Source of the DNA: an uncultured Ulvibacter sp.
GTDB taxonomy: Bacteria > Bacteroidota > Bacteroidia > Flavobacteriales > Flavobacteriaceae
NCBI GenBank assembly: GCA_913063405.1
Contig: CAJXZB010000012.1
Coordinates: 1-64,000, forward strand
Length of the DNA: 64,000 nt
Direction of reading: 5' to 3'
Shown: in pieces, positions 31,507 through 41,147 of the stretch
Layout of the letters: each line of letters opens with the position of its first letter
Numbering within the stretch: position 1 is the stretch's first letter
The notes under the pieces: model-generated
The model's database searches: none
What the model was told of the DNA's origin: nothing
The model's input: only the letters and a program-made list of their open reading frames with translations
Made by a program: the position numbers and the translations under genes

Positions 31507-34500
31507 ATGAGAAGGATTCTACTTGTGTTTTTATTTTTTATGCCCTTTTTTCTGCTAGCGCAGCAGGTTAGTCTATTCAAACAATTTAATGGGAGATACG
31601 ATTACACAACATTTGGAAATACACTAAACCTTGAAGAGAATAACCTTGGGGGACCATGTGAGATTTTGACCGAGAGTAGTGCCGAATTCTTTCTTCAACC
31701 ACAACAAGAAATTCTTTCAGCACATTTATACTGGGCAGGCTCTGGTTCAGGAGAATTTGATGTGAAACTTAATGAAATTCCAATTACTGCAACTCGATCA
31801 TTTAGTCATGAGTCCTTCGGTTTGCCATTTTTTTCAGCATACGCTGATGTTACAAATATTATCGTTTCCGAAGGGAATGGTACGTATACATTATCTGATT
31901 TAGATTTAAATTCGGTGATTCCTTCCTACTGTGGTAGTCTAAATTTTGGAGGTTGGTCTATTAATGTTATTTATGAAGATGTGTCACTTTCATTAAATCA
32001 AATTAGTTTATTTGATGGACTAGAAAGCGTGTCTAGTGCTAATCCGTTATTGCAAATTGTTCTTGGAAATATTGAAGTGGCAAGTCAAGATTTAGCACGT
32101 ATAGGGTTTTTAGCTTGGGAAGGTGATAATGTTACACCGCCAGTGAATGAATCATTGACCATAAATGGGACATTGATGAGTAATGCTTTAAATCCTGCTG
32201 ACAATGCGTTCAATTGCACCAATAGCTATGATGGCTCAGTTGAACTTTGGAACATGGATTTGGATGATTATAGTATCGAAAATGTTGTAAATGTAGGAGA
32301 TACAAGTATCGATATAACGCTTACTTCAGAATTAGATTTTGTATTGGTTAACAATATTATTACGGTGATTAATTCTGAATTACCAGATGCTACGATTCAA
32401 GTCGATGTGCCTAATATTACCTGTGGAAGCAATGAAGTTGATATACCATATACAGTTTTCAATGTAAATAGTACGGAGTTTCTACCAGCCGGCACACCAA
32501 TCGCATTTTATGCCGACACCATTTTGGTAGGACAAAGCCAAACAGTAGCCGATATTCCTATCGGTGGTATGGAGCCTAACACTATAACACTTACAATTCC
32601 GACAAGTATCCCAAGTACTTTTGTACTAAATGCGGTTGTGGATGATGATGGAACCGGTGTGGGAATCATAGCAGAGACAGATGAAACTAACAATGAATTC
32701 GAAGTTATTATATCCTTAGCGCCTATTTTTATTAACCCTCCCCCTTTTTCAATTACGCTTTGTGATGATTTGGTAAATGGAAGTACTAGTAATGATGGAG
32801 TTTCAACATTTAACTTGGCAGAATTTAAATCTGAAATCATAGGCACCTTTAACTTTGCGGTCTACTATTATGAAACTGTAGCGGACCAGACCAATGGAAT
32901 TGCTATTGATCCCGATAATGCCTATCAAAACATTTCAAATCCACAAACTCTTTATGTGAGTGTGTTTAATTCTGCAGGTTGTGATATTACGACTGAATTA
33001 GAATTGATTGTGGATCCAAACCCAGTAGCGAATCCGCCAACTCCATTAGAGGTTTGTGATGATGATAACGACGGGTTTTTTGTCTTCAACCTTAGAGATA
33101 AGGACACAGAGATCACAGGAGGAGCTTCAGATGTAGTTATAAATTACTATGGAACTCAGGCTCTAGCAGAACAAGGTGATCCCAATGCCGTTTTACCAAT
33201 TCCATATAATAATGATGACCCTTTCTTCGATAGTGTTTGGGCTCGAGTTGAAAGTACCATTTCTGGCTGTTTTGATGTTGTTGAATTGGAGTTAATTGTT
33301 CACTTAATCCCTTTAGAGCCAACCGAAGACTTTGGTGATTTAATAATATGTGATGCTGACGGGAATGGATTAGAACAGTTTGACTTGACCATTAATACGC
33401 CATTTGTAATAGGTACTCAGGATCCAGTAGATTATTTAATTAATTATTATACGTCACTTTTGGAAGCTGAAATTCCATTAAATGAGGTGCCAACTCCAAC
33501 TAATTTTATTAGTGCGGGACAGACAATTTGGGTGCGAATAGAAAATATAGATACTGGATGTTTCAGGATTAGTGAGTTTGAATTAATTGTGGGAACAATG
33601 CCAATACTTGCTTCTGGGCCTTTCATGGCAATGGTTTGTGATGATATGTTAAATGGCAGTTCAGGAACCGATGGGATTTCAACCTTTAATTTGGCTCAGA
33701 ATAGTATTGATATTACTGATGGCGATACAAGCTTGGCTGTCTTCTATTATGAAACCCAAGCAGATCAAAATGCAAATAATCCAATTATTCCAGATACGGA
33801 ATATCAGAATATTGTTACTCCTCAAACTCTTTTTGTCAGTGCTTTTAATGCGGAAGGATGCGAGACTCGAACGCTGCTCACATTAACAGTGAACAACAAC
33901 CCTTCACCAGTACTTCCAACGCCTTTAGAGGTTTGTGATGACGATGATGATGGTTTTGCAGAATTTATACTTGAGGATAAAGACATTGAGATTACCGGGA
34001 ATGAGGCAAATGTTATTATTAGCTATTATGAAACTCAGGAATTAGCAGAGATTGGTGATGCTACAGATGTGCTTGTTAGCCCTTATATTAACGAAGTGCC
34101 AGGCAACGATCTCGTTTGGGTACGTGTTGAATATGATCCCTTACCACCTGTTAATGGAACAGGTTGTTATACTGTTATTCCGTTAGAATTGATTGTAAAT
34201 CCGTTGCCAGATAATTCTGTTATAATAGAGGATGTGATAGTTTGCCAATTGCCTTTTATTGGTTCCAGCAGTATTATTCTTGATACAAAAGATGCGGAAA
34301 TTTTAAATGGGCAAGACCCTGCAATATTTGATGTATTGTATTTTGAAACAGAATTGGAAGCAGATACAATGACCGACCCTATTTCATCCAGCACTCCATT
34401 TTTCTTTGGAATTTCTAGAATTACACTTCATGTGGGAATATTAAATTTGGAAACAGGGTGTTACGTGTCTTCGGATACTGCGCCCGACCCTACCATATTA

Positions 34501-35685
34501 ACTTTTTTCTTAGAGGTGAAAGAAGGAGCTGCAGCAACCAAACCGGCTGAACCATATGTGATTTGTGATAACTTTGAAGAGAACGATGGGATCGTTGGAT
34601 CTTTTACATTATTGGCGGATCCTAATAGTCCTACTGAATTGGATGCGCAAGCCGATGCGTTGGCTGCGGAAATCTTAGGAACACAAGACCCTGAGCAGTT
34701 TTTAATAACGTTTTACGATTCGATTGACGACGCAATGGCTGACGAAAATGCTTTGCCAAATATCTATAAAAACGTTATTAATCCACAGATTATTTATGCT
34801 CGTGTAACAAATGATGCAAACACTAGACCTGAGTGCTTTGAAATAGTAGAGGTGGCACTAAAAGTGGAGCAATTACCAGTTATTTTATTAGAGCCTGAAT
34901 ATCGTTTATGTGTTAACGCTATCGGTGATCCAATACCGGAGGCAGGAGGAGGCACCTCTCCACCCGTTATAGACACCGAATTAGATCCAGCATTGTATTT
35001 ATTCGAATGGAGCTTAGATGGATCGATAATAAATGGCGCGATCTCTCCCGCAATAACCGCCCGTATTGGCGGAGAGTATACGGTAACAGTAACCGAAATA
35101 GCGACTAGATGTAGTAACTTCGAGACAGTAACGGTAACGATATCATCTCCTCCGTTAACTTATAGTGCAAAGGCAGTCAGCGGAGCTTTTGCTATTAATG
35201 AAGTTATTTATACAGATGGCGCTGGAGTAACCGAAATTTTTAATGGAAGTCATGTGATTTATGCTCAAGCAGAAGGGCTTGGGACCTATGTGTATCAGCT
35301 TGATGACGGACCTACACAGGAGAGTAATATATTTAGTAATGTTCAACCAGGAAGTCATGTGGTAACTATTAAGGATGTCAATGGATGTGGTAAACAATTA
35401 ATCGATGTAAGTGTGATTGATTACCCACGGTTTCTAACTCCAAATCAAGATGGGTTTCATGATACTTGGAATATCATTGGAATTACTGAATTCGACCCAA
35501 CCGCTAGGATATATATATTTGATAGATTTGGAAAGCTGATAAAACAAATTAGCCCAATTGACGGTGGGTGGGATGGCACTTATAAAGGAAATCCACTACC
35601 TTCTAGTGATTATTGGTTTCTCGTAGAGTATCGGGAAGGCGGTACTCCAAAAGAGATAAAAGGACATTTTACCTTGAAAAGGTAG
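31507..35685 (+). CDS. T9SS type B surface protein 3 (7 CDD modules)
   Basis: A 1392-residue exported paralogue of proteins 1 and 2. A signal peptide covers residues 1-19 (ending FFLLAQ). The head (20-300) is homologous to that of protein 2, with the same FDGLE, SAHLYW and FLAWEGD landmarks. A CARDB-like domain ends ETDETNNEF near residue 400. Seven CDD modules begin near residue 418 with a period of about 98 residues (LCDDLVNGS, VCDDDNDGF, ICDADGNGL, VCDDMLNGS, VCDDDDDGF, VCQLPFIGS, ICDNFEEND). The sixth has lost the acidic loop. An Ig-like segment, a SprB-like repeat (YVYQLDDGPTQ) and the sorting domain (FLTPNQDGFHDTW to GHFTLKR) close it. It has diverged from the shared tract and uses GAA where the tract prefers GAG. 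It may preserve the ancestral short form, which is inference. Confidence 0.83.
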   Translation: MRRILLVFLFFMPFFLLAQQVSLFKQFNGRYDYTTFGNTLNLEENNLGGPCEILTESSAEFFLQPQQEILSAHLYWAGSGSGEFDVKLNEIPITATRSFSHESFGLPFFSAYADVTNIIVSEGNGTYTLSDLDLNSVIPSYCGSLNFGGWSINVIYEDVSLSLNQISLFDGLESVSSANPLLQIVLGNIEVASQDLARIGFLAWEGDNVTPPVNESLTINGTLMSNALNPADNAFNCTNSYDGSVELWNMDLDDYSIENVVNVGDTSIDITLTSELDFVLVNNIITVINSELPDATIQVDVPNITCGSNEVDIPYTVFNVNSTEFLPAGTPIAFYADTILVGQSQTVADIPIGGMEPNTITLTIPTSIPSTFVLNAVVDDDGTGVGIIAETDETNNEFEVIISLAPIFINPPPFSITLCDDLVNGSTSNDGVSTFNLAEFKSEIIGTFNFAVYYYETVADQTNGIAIDPDNAYQNISNPQTLYVSVFNSAGCDITTELELIVDPNPVANPPTPLEVCDDDNDGFFVFNLRDKDTEITGGASDVVINYYGTQALAEQGDPNAVLPIPYNNDDPFFDSVWARVESTISGCFDVVELELIVHLIPLEPTEDFGDLIICDADGNGLEQFDLTINTPFVIGTQDPVDYLINYYTSLLEAEIPLNEVPTPTNFISAGQTIWVRIENIDTGCFRISEFELIVGTMPILASGPFMAMVCDDMLNGSSGTDGISTFNLAQNSIDITDGDTSLAVFYYETQADQNANNPIIPDTEYQNIVTPQTLFVSAFNAEGCETRTLLTLTVNNNPSPVLPTPLEVCDDDDDGFAEFILEDKDIEITGNEANVIISYYETQELAEIGDATDVLVSPYINEVPGNDLVWVRVEYDPLPPVNGTGCYTVIPLELIVNPLPDNSVIIEDVIVCQLPFIGSSSIILDTKDAEILNGQDPAIFDVLYFETELEADTMTDPISSSTPFFFGISRITLHVGILNLETGCYVSSDTAPDPTILTFFLEVKEGAAATKPAEPYVICDNFEENDGIVGSFTLLADPNSPTELDAQADALAAEILGTQDPEQFLITFYDSIDDAMADENALPNIYKNVINPQIIYARVTNDANTRPECFEIVEVALKVEQLPVILLEPEYRLCVNAIGDPIPEAGGGTSPPVIDTELDPALYLFEWSLDGSIINGAISPAITARIGGEYTVTVTEIATRCSNFETVTVTISSPPLTYSAKAVSGAFAINEVIYTDGAGVTEIFNGSHVIYAQAEGLGTYVYQLDDGPTQESNIFSNVQPGSHVVTIKDVNGCGKQLIDVSVIDYPRFLTPNQDGFHDTWNIIGITEFDPTARIYIFDRFGKLIKQISPIDGGWDGTYKGNPLPSSDYWFLVEYREGGTPKEIKGHFTLKR

Positions 35686-35700
35686 AGATGATTTGTAAAA

Positions 35701-35736
35701 TATAAAAGCTCCTACTGTTTAAGTGGGAGCTTTTAT
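35701..35736. terminator. Bidirectional terminator between protein 3 and the OmpP1-like gene
   Basis: Stem TATAAAAGCTCC paired with GGAGCTTTTATA (inner bases partly paired), flanked by A/T runs and lying between convergent genes. Confidence 0.7.
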
Positions 35737-35751
35737 AATAAAATGAAATAC

Positions 35752-37278
35752 TTAAAATGTGAAACCTAAAGTTAAGGCTAGTGTACTATATATTGTTTCT
35801 ACAGAAGCACTATCTATTAAACCAACGGTGTAAAGTTGTTGTTTTCTTTCTTGTTCGGCTCGGGCATAGGAAAGGTCTAAATTGTAGTTTCCAAAATTAT
35901 ATCCAAACCCTAAGGAGAAACCACTAAGATCTCCAAGAACATCATCATTCTTATACGGACTTTCCTCATATCGTATACCACCTCTTAAGCTCAATTGGTT
36001 TATCCTGTATTCCCCGCCCAATCGAATACTTGAAACTCCATTTAATGAGTTGCCAATGTCATCGTTAACATCTTCAAAATCTCCATCATCATCATCATAA
36101 GTGCCAAAATTAATAGTTCCAAAATCTTGAAAGGAATAATCAAGGCTTATAAGTCCCTTTGTTCCGAAGATATAAGCTGCGCTAGCAGTAACCTTTCCAG
36201 GAGTACTTAAATTGTAATCTTCATAAATATTTAATACACGAGGATCTACCTCGGTTACAGTTTCGGGATTATTTCCTAAGGTTCTTGTTTCTAGGTATTG
36301 CGTCGTTTCTTCAGTAATATCATACCAAGCAGGAGATTGAACTGAAAGTCCAACTCTAATATTGTTTTGAATCTTCATTATTGCTCCTAGTTGTGCAGAA
36401 ATACCAACTCCCTGTACCCCTAAGTTATTTTCGAAAACAACTTGACCAATAGAACTGTTTGTATTTGAATTATTCTCATAAAGTAGTGTACTTTGACTAT
36501 AATCAATGGAATGGGTGTTAATATTTAATCCAAAGTAAAATTTATCATTCACCTGTGTGGCCACATTAATTGTAAATTTATTGTTTTGGCCTTCAGTAAG
36601 TAAAAGATATTCTTGATCAAAACTACCGGTTCCAATATTTGAAAAATATTGGGTGTTTAGTGGGTCATCGGGATTAATTGGGTCAATAATAAAACTTTGA
36701 TACCCCAAGAAAGCATTTTGTGAAGAGACACCTTCATTTTCACCTAAGTAGGCATATAAATCGGAAATGGATTCACCGTTCTGAAGTTGAAGCAACTCCA
36801 AAGGAACGCCATGGGCCTGATTTAAGAAAAAGGAACTTATAGAAGTGTTCCCTGTGCCTTTTATGAACAATTGATTATCGTAATTTTGAGTAGTTTGGTA
36901 GTTCACGCCTAGGGCAAATTTACCCCACTTCGATGTTTCAGAAGGGTTTTTAAAAATAAAAATCGCTCCGGCCTGATTCAAATTTATGTCGGTGTTAATG
37001 CTTTTGGTCTTGGTGCTAAAGTAGGTTGCTTCATTTTCGCTGTCATTGCCAGAAATAGAGACAACCGCCATCGACTTAATGAACACTGCACCACCGGCAG
37101 GGTTAATTCCAATTGCGGAAAAATCTCCTCCAAGAGCTCCAAAAGCTCCGCTTAAAGCGTTGAAACGTGCAGTTCCAGTGTTTGCATCAGAAGAATATCT
37201 GAGACCGTCTGTAATATCCTGTGCAATTGTGGCGTTCACAGCAAATATGGCTATGAATGCAAAAGTGAATCTTCTCAT
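35752..37278 (-). CDS. OmpP1/FadL/TodX-family outer-membrane protein
   Basis: A 508-residue outer-membrane beta-barrel, likely a channel for hydrophobic compounds. The signal peptide (MRRFTFAFIAIFAVNATIAQ) is followed by the family's N-terminal hatch sequence, RYSSDANTGTARFNALSGAFGALGGDFSAIGINPAG given as landmarks TARFNALSGAFGALGGD and SAIGINPAG. Many alternating amphipathic strands follow. An acidic loop (DDDDGDFEDVNDD) lies near residue 405, and the C-terminus ends in an aromatic residue (LALTLGFTF), typical of barrels. It lies 29 bases after the repeat-tail lipoprotein gene and is probably co-transcribed with it. The substrate cannot be told from the sequence. Confidence 0.83.
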   Translation of the reverse strand: MRRFTFAFIAIFAVNATIAQDITDGLRYSSDANTGTARFNALSGAFGALGGDFSAIGINPAGGAVFIKSMAVVSISGNDSENEATYFSTKTKSINTDINLNQAGAIFIFKNPSETSKWGKFALGVNYQTTQNYDNQLFIKGTGNTSISSFFLNQAHGVPLELLQLQNGESISDLYAYLGENEGVSSQNAFLGYQSFIIDPINPDDPLNTQYFSNIGTGSFDQEYLLLTEGQNNKFTINVATQVNDKFYFGLNINTHSIDYSQSTLLYENNSNTNSSIGQVVFENNLGVQGVGISAQLGAIMKIQNNIRVGLSVQSPAWYDITEETTQYLETRTLGNNPETVTEVDPRVLNIYEDYNLSTPGKVTASAAYIFGTKGLISLDYSFQDFGTINFGTYDDDDGDFEDVNDDIGNSLNGVSSIRLGGEYRINQLSLRGGIRYEESPYKNDDVLGDLSGFSLGFGYNFGNYNLDLSYARAEQERKQQLYTVGLIDSASVETIYSTLALTLGFTF

Positions 37279-37307
37279 AGAATTTATAAAAATATGGAGT
37301 ATAATAA

Positions 37308-38165
37308 TTAGTTGCGCCCACCTCGTCGGCTACTTGATCTTGATGTCCCACGGCTTGTTGATGGCCTAGATGTTGGTCTACTCGTTGGTCTTGAGGTAGG
37401 TCTACTCGTTGGTCTTGAGGTAGGTCTACTCGTTGGTCTTGAGGTAGGTCTACTTGAAGGTCTTGTTGTAGCTACCGCCTTTCTTCCTCTGTTTGATCTT
37501 ACTGCGCTTCTATTTGAACTACGCGTTGATCTACCATATGCATACGAATTCCTTCCAACAGTGTAAGCAGTATTTCTTCTCCCTCTATTATAGGCGTACC
37601 CATATCCATACCCGTGATTGTAATATCCTCCATAATAATAAGGTGAACAATAATATCCTCCATAGTAGGGATAACCCCATCCGTAACTCACACCCCAATA
37701 AGGGTTGTACCAATAATTTGAGTACCCCCAGCCATTATACCAAAATGGGCGGTACCCATATCCGTATCCATAACCTCCTGTATTGTATATGTTCACTGTA
37801 ACGTTGTCTGAATTACTTCCCCAAGCCCCGTAATCCTCTGAAGGTTCAACCTCTTCGGTTACAATATTACCGTCCTCGTCCATAGAATCTGATGTTGAGT
37901 AAGCGTCTATATCTGTGAAAATGGCTCCTTCTTCAGGAAGTTCGTCATAAGAGCCTTTTTTGGATTTAAAATATTGCTTGTAATAATTGGTTTTGTCTAC
38001 TTCTTTCGTGTCTGTTTTCGCAGTTTCCGAGCCATTCGAGGAATAGATTCCATCGGTGTCTCCGTAACCATTGTTGCTAGCACCACAGGCGCTTAAGAGG
38101 ATAATAAAGAATCCTGAGAGTAAAATAGGGAATGTTTTTTTTATGGAAGTAATTTTCGTAAACAT
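37308..38165 (-). CDS. Lipoprotein with Tyr/Gly-rich centre and SRPT-repeat tail
   Basis: A 285-residue lipoprotein of unknown function (signal ending ILLSAC near residue 27). An acidic region (40-110) is followed by a Tyr/Gly/Trp-rich middle (YGYGYGYRPFWYNGWGY and similar, 130-195). The basic tail repeats Ser-Arg-Pro-Thr about eight times from residue 239, then ends in Ser/Arg. Net positive charge and aromatic density suggest binding to polyanionic surface material or the cell wall; this is a guess. It is divergent from proS and lies upstream of the OmpP1-like gene on the same strand. The tail is encoded by exact 24-base repeats, so its length may vary between strains. Confidence 0.7.
   Translation of the reverse strand: MFTKITSIKKTFPILLSGFFIILLSACGASNNGYGDTDGIYSSNGSETAKTDTKEVDKTNYYKQYFKSKKGSYDELPEEGAIFTDIDAYSTSDSMDEDGNIVTEEVEPSEDYGAWGSNSDNVTVNIYNTGGYGYGYGYRPFWYNGWGYSNYWYNPYWGVSYGWGYPYYGGYYCSPYYYGGYYNHGYGYGYAYNRGRRNTAYTVGRNSYAYGRSTRSSNRSAVRSNRGRKAVATTRPSSRPTSRPTSRPTSRPTSRPTSRPTSRPTSRPSTSRGTSRSSSRRGGRN
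37381..37452 (-). repeat. 24-bp tandem repeat, three exact units
   Basis: Three back-to-back identical 24-base units (37381-37404, 37405-37428, 37429-37452), with degenerate partial units on both sides. Each codes for two SRPT tetrapeptides on the minus strand. The length is a multiple of three, so expansion or contraction would keep the frame. Confidence 0.9.
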
Positions 38166-38180
38166 AACTGCAATTTTTAA

Positions 38181-38211
38181 TTGTTGGACATTATAAAAAT
38201 AAGTAGTTTTG
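38181..38211 (+). promoter_or_regulatory. proS promoter
   Basis: TTG at 38181-38183, 20 bases, then TAGTTTTG at 38204-38211. This fits the Bacteroidota consensus, with a leader of about 45 bases. Confidence 0.6.
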
Positions 38212-38264
38212 CCGAGAACTACTAATTAATAAATAAGACACAACATTTGTGCCAAACTAAGGCT

Positions 38265-39740
38265 ATGGCTAAGAATTTAACAACGAGAGGTGAAGATTAT
38301 TCGAAATGGTACAATGAGTTGGTTATTCAGGCCGATCTTGCCGAAAATTCTGGGGTTAGGGGGTGTATGGTGATTAAACCGTACGGATATGCTATCTGGG
38401 AAAAGATGCAGGCAGAACTCGATAGAATGTTCAAAGAAACTGGGCATCAAAATGCATACTTCCCTATTTTTATTCCGAAGTCATATTTCAGTAAAGAGGC
38501 AAGTCATGTAGATGGTTTTGCCAAGGAGTGTGCAGTGGTTACACACTATCGTTTGAAAAATGCTGAAGATGGAAGCGGAATTATTGTAGATCCAGAGGCT
38601 AAATTGGAGGAAGAATTAATTGTTCGTCCTACTTCAGAAACTATTATTTGGGATACCTATCGTAAATGGATTCAATCTTACAGAGATTTACCATTGTTGA
38701 TAAATCAATGGGCTAATGTAGTGCGTTGGGAAATGCGTACACGTCTATTTCTTCGTACTGCTGAATTCCTTTGGCAGGAAGGGCATACAGCACATGCAAC
38801 CGAGGCAGAAGCAATTGTCGAGGCAGAACAAATGATGCATGTATATGCAGATTTTGTTGAGAATTATATGGCGGTACCGGTGATAAAAGGAACAAAGACA
38901 GAAAGTGAACGTTTTGCAGGTGCTTTAGAAACCTATTGTATTGAGGCTTTAATGCAGGATGGAAAGGCGCTTCAGGCTGGTACTTCTCACTTTTTGGGTC
39001 AGAATTTCGCCAAAGCGTTTGATGTGAAATTTGCTGCTAAGGATGGGAAACAGGATTATGTTTGGGCTACTTCTTGGGGAGTTTCTACACGACTTATGGG
39101 AGCGCTTGTAATGACACATAGTGATGATAATGGTTTAGTATTGCCTCCTAAATTGGCACCAGACCAAGTGGTAATCGTTCCTATTTATAGAAGTGATGAA
39201 CAGTTTGATGCGGTAAGTGAGGCAGCCAAAGAGATACAAAAGGAATTGCGCGCCAAAGGACTGAGAGTTAAGTTTGATAATAGGGATACACAAAAACCAG
39301 GTTGGAAGTTTAACCAGTATGAATTACAAGGAGTACCGGTTAGAATTGCCATTGGGCCAAAAGATTTGGAGAATGGAACTTTTGAAGTAGCTAGAAGAGA
39401 TACCCTTGAGAAAGAGGTCATGGCGAAGAATGAGGTAGTTGACAAGGTCGTGGCATTGATGGATGAAATTCAGGAAAATTTATACTCGAGAGCGGTTAAC
39501 CATAGAACGGAACATACAACTGAGGTTTCTAATTATGACGAGTTTAAGGATGTTTTAGAAAGTAAAGGTGGTTTTATTTCAGCACATTGGGATGGAACTT
39601 CAGAAACCGAGGAGCAAATCAAGAATGAAACAAAAGCCACTATCCGTTGTATTCCTTTTGGCGTTGATAAGGAGGAGGGAAGCTGTATGGTTACTGGAAA
39701 ACCTTCAGCAAGAAGAGTGTTATTTGCGAAGGCTTATTAA
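38265..39740 (+). CDS. proS: Prolyl-tRNA synthetase (eukaryote/archaeal-like type)
   Basis: Class II synthetase that charges tRNA-Pro. At 491 residues and without the bacterial editing insertion, it belongs to the shorter archaeal/eukaryote-like group. Class II motifs are visible as [12 protein letters not shown] (motif 2 region), [31 protein letters not shown], and the [27 protein letters not shown] segment (motif 3), cited as landmarks by their ends. The anticodon-binding domain starts near [10 protein letters not shown], and the C-terminal zinc-type extension ends [11 protein letters not shown] chose the ATG at 38265 ([12 protein letters not shown]) over an in-frame TTG 18 bases upstream, which has no support. 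Confidence 0.95.
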   Translation: MAKNLTTRGEDYSKWYNELVIQADLAENSGVRGCMVIKPYGYAIWEKMQAELDRMFKETGHQNAYFPIFIPKSYFSKEASHVDGFAKECAVVTHYRLKNAEDGSGIIVDPEAKLEEELIVRPTSETIIWDTYRKWIQSYRDLPLLINQWANVVRWEMRTRLFLRTAEFLWQEGHTAHATEAEAIVEAEQMMHVYADFVENYMAVPVIKGTKTESERFAGALETYCIEALMQDGKALQAGTSHFLGQNFAKAFDVKFAAKDGKQDYVWATSWGVSTRLMGALVMTHSDDNGLVLPPKLAPDQVVIVPIYRSDEQFDAVSEAAKEIQKELRAKGLRVKFDNRDTQKPGWKFNQYELQGVPVRIAIGPKDLENGTFEVARRDTLEKEVMAKNEVVDKVVALMDEIQENLYSRAVNHRTEHTTEVSNYDEFKDVLESKGGFISAHWDGTSETEEQIKNETKATIRCIPFGVDKEEGSCMVTGKPSARRVLFAKAY

Positions 39741-39765
39741 ATTTCTCAAAAAAAGTGAAATTGGA

Positions 39766-39796
39766 TTTGCGACATTAAAAAATAGTTGTATTTTTG
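39766..39796 (+). promoter_or_regulatory. Promoter of tRNA-Glu (and rpsT)
   Basis: TTTG at 39766-39769, exactly 19 bases, then TATTTTTG at 39789-39796. This is a near-ideal Bacteroidota promoter about 60 bases upstream of the tRNA. Confidence 0.75.
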
Positions 39797-39857
39797 CACC
39801 CGCCTGAAAGACATAATTTAAACTTTTTGTCTGCTAGGTGTACACTAAAATAGCAAT

Positions 39858-39929
39858 GGTCCGTTCGTCTAGGGGTTAGGACGCATGGTTTTCATCCATG
39901 TAACAGGGGTTCGATTCCCCTACGGACTA
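39858..39929 (+). tRNA. tRNA-Glu (anticodon TTC)
   Basis: Cloverleaf of 72 bases. The acceptor stem GGTCCGT pairs with ACGGACT. The anticodon stem CATGG/CCATG encloses the loop TTTTCAT with anticodon TTC (39891-39893). The T-arm AGGGGTTCGATTCCCCT is canonical, and the D-arm is CGTCTAGGGGTTAGGACG. CCA is not encoded. rpsT begins 28 bases later, so the two are likely co-transcribed. Confidence 0.95.
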
Positions 39930-39956
39930 CAAAAAATAAGAATTAAAAAGAACAAA

Positions 39957-40208
39957 ATGGCGAATCATAAGTCAGCATTAAAGAGAATCAGAAATAGCGA
40001 AACCAAGCGCTTACGTAACCGTTATCAACATAAAACGACGCGTAATACAATGAAGAAGTTCAAAGAGCTTACTACAAAGAAAGAAGCTGAAAAAATGTTC
40101 CCTGAAGTTGTTTCTATGATAGACAAATTAGCAAAGAGAAATATTATTCATAATAATAAAGCTGCTAATTTAAAATCAAATATGGCGAAGCACATAGCTG
40201 CGTTATAA
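39957..40208 (+). CDS. rpsT: 30S ribosomal protein S20
   Basis: Primary 16S rRNA-binding protein of the small subunit, 83 residues. It begins MANHKSALKRIRNSETKRLR, the classic S20 N-terminus, and has a Lys/Arg-rich helical body (HKTTRNTMKKFKEL; HNNKAANLKSNMAKHI). The frame is open further upstream into the tRNA, but the ATG at 39957 gives the family start. It lies directly behind tRNA-Glu and is closed by a terminator. Confidence 0.95.
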   Translation: MANHKSALKRIRNSETKRLRNRYQHKTTRNTMKKFKELTTKKEAEKMFPEVVSMIDKLAKRNIIHNNKAANLKSNMAKHIAAL

Positions 40209-40230
40209 TAAACAATTCTTATAAATATTG

Positions 40231-40263
40231 AACTCCTTTAGGTGACTGAAGGAGTTTTTTTGT
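40231..40263 (+). terminator. Terminator after rpsT
   Basis: Stem AACTCCTT (40231-40238) paired with AAGGAGTT (40249-40256), followed by a T run. Confidence 0.85.
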
Positions 40264-40266
40264 GTC

Positions 40267-40725
40267 TTATTGTGAGCTTAAATTTTTTCCAAAACAAAGG
40301 CTGTTCTCTATACCCTTGTATTGACCATAATTGGGAATTAGGATGTAACCATTCTTTTCATACAATCTAATAGCTTCGGGTTGCTTTTTTCCTGTTTCTA
40401 AAATGCATTTTGAAAAAGATATTTCTATAGCCCATTTTTCTAATTCGACTAAAACCTTGGTTGCAATTCCCTTACCTCTAGCATCGGGAGGGGTATACAT
40501 CCTTTTTATTTCCATCAAACCATTTAGGTGTTTTTTCATTGCACCACAGCCAACGGGTTTTGAATCGTCATAGATCACGATCGCATGCTTGATTTTGTCA
40601 ATTTTATTGAATTGATGATAAAACGCATGTTCGTTTCCATCTCTTTCGGCTAGATCTTTATCTAAAAACTGCACTAGCTTGATGAAATCTTGATCTTCGG
40701 AATTGGTTCTTTGAATTCGTAGCAT
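40267..40725 (-). CDS. GNAT-family N-acetyltransferase
   Basis: A 152-residue acetyl-CoA-dependent acetyltransferase of the GCN5 fold. Motif A is present as RGKGIATKVLVELEKWA near residue 84 (the R/QxxGxG/A pyrophosphate loop), preceded by the beta-4 strand MEIKRMYTPPDA. Motif B follows as LETGKKQPEAIRLYEKNGYILI. The acceptor substrate cannot be told. Its ATG overlaps the stop of the broken DUF4287 gene (TAATG), so it may have been the second gene of that unit. Confidence 0.85.
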   Translation of the reverse strand: MLRIQRTNSEDQDFIKLVQFLDKDLAERDGNEHAFYHQFNKIDKIKHAIVIYDDSKPVGCGAMKKHLNGLMEIKRMYTPPDARGKGIATKVLVELEKWAIEISFSKCILETGKKQPEAIRLYEKNGYILIPNYGQYKGIENSLCFGKNLSSQ

Positions 40726-41088
40726 TATTTGTTTTTATTCAGTTTTTTGATACGCTTCTTTCTAATAATACTAACACTGCCTTTTTTAGGTGTTTTCACC
40801 ACATCATCACCAAATTTGGTCACAACCTCAATCAACCTGTCGTAGATAGGTTTTAAATCTTCTATATTGATTGGAAACCATATCATCTGGTGAATCTCGA
40901 GTATCCTTTGATAATGCCGCAATAGTATTCGCGAAGCCGTGTGTTACTCCGTGTTCTCCTTTTAAAAACTTCATTGCCTCTCCGTGCTTTGCAAAACCTT
41001 TGGTTTTCAATATTACTTTCCATTCTTCTAACGATTTCCCTATCTTTTCTGGCATATTGCCAATCATAGTTTGAAGCGTTTTATCCAT
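40725..41088 (-). pseudogene. DUF4287/DUF5655-type protein, frameshifted
   Basis: The 5' part (from the ATG at 41088) reads MDKTLQTMIGNMPEKIGKSL and on to KDTRDSPDDMVSNQYR, a complete DUF4287 unit. The continuation expected in this family (LKPIYDRLIEVVTKFGDDVVKTPKKGSVSIIRK) is present, but in another frame starting near 40870, so a small indel near 40862-40875 broke the gene. The second part also stops early at KRIKKLNKNK, well before the usual end. DUF4287 proteins are small cytosolic proteins of unknown function. Both halves could be translated separately, but neither looks complete. Confidence 0.65.
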
Positions 41089-41147
41089 GAGTTCAATATT
41101 TGTTTTCTATACTTAAAGATAAGGATTTTGAATCAACTAAATTCACC

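Noticed and set aside
35155-35397. Antisense frames under protein 3 and under secDF
   Set aside because: Shadow frames of clearly coding plus-strand genes, with no start context or family.
37381-37452. CRISPR-like array
   Set aside because: The 24-base units are directly adjacent without spacers and are coding sequence for an SRPT tail; there are no cas genes.
38247-38264. TTG start 18 bases upstream of proS
   Set aside because: The extra residues are not part of the family N-terminus, and the ATG at 38265 gives the expected [12 protein letters not shown] start.
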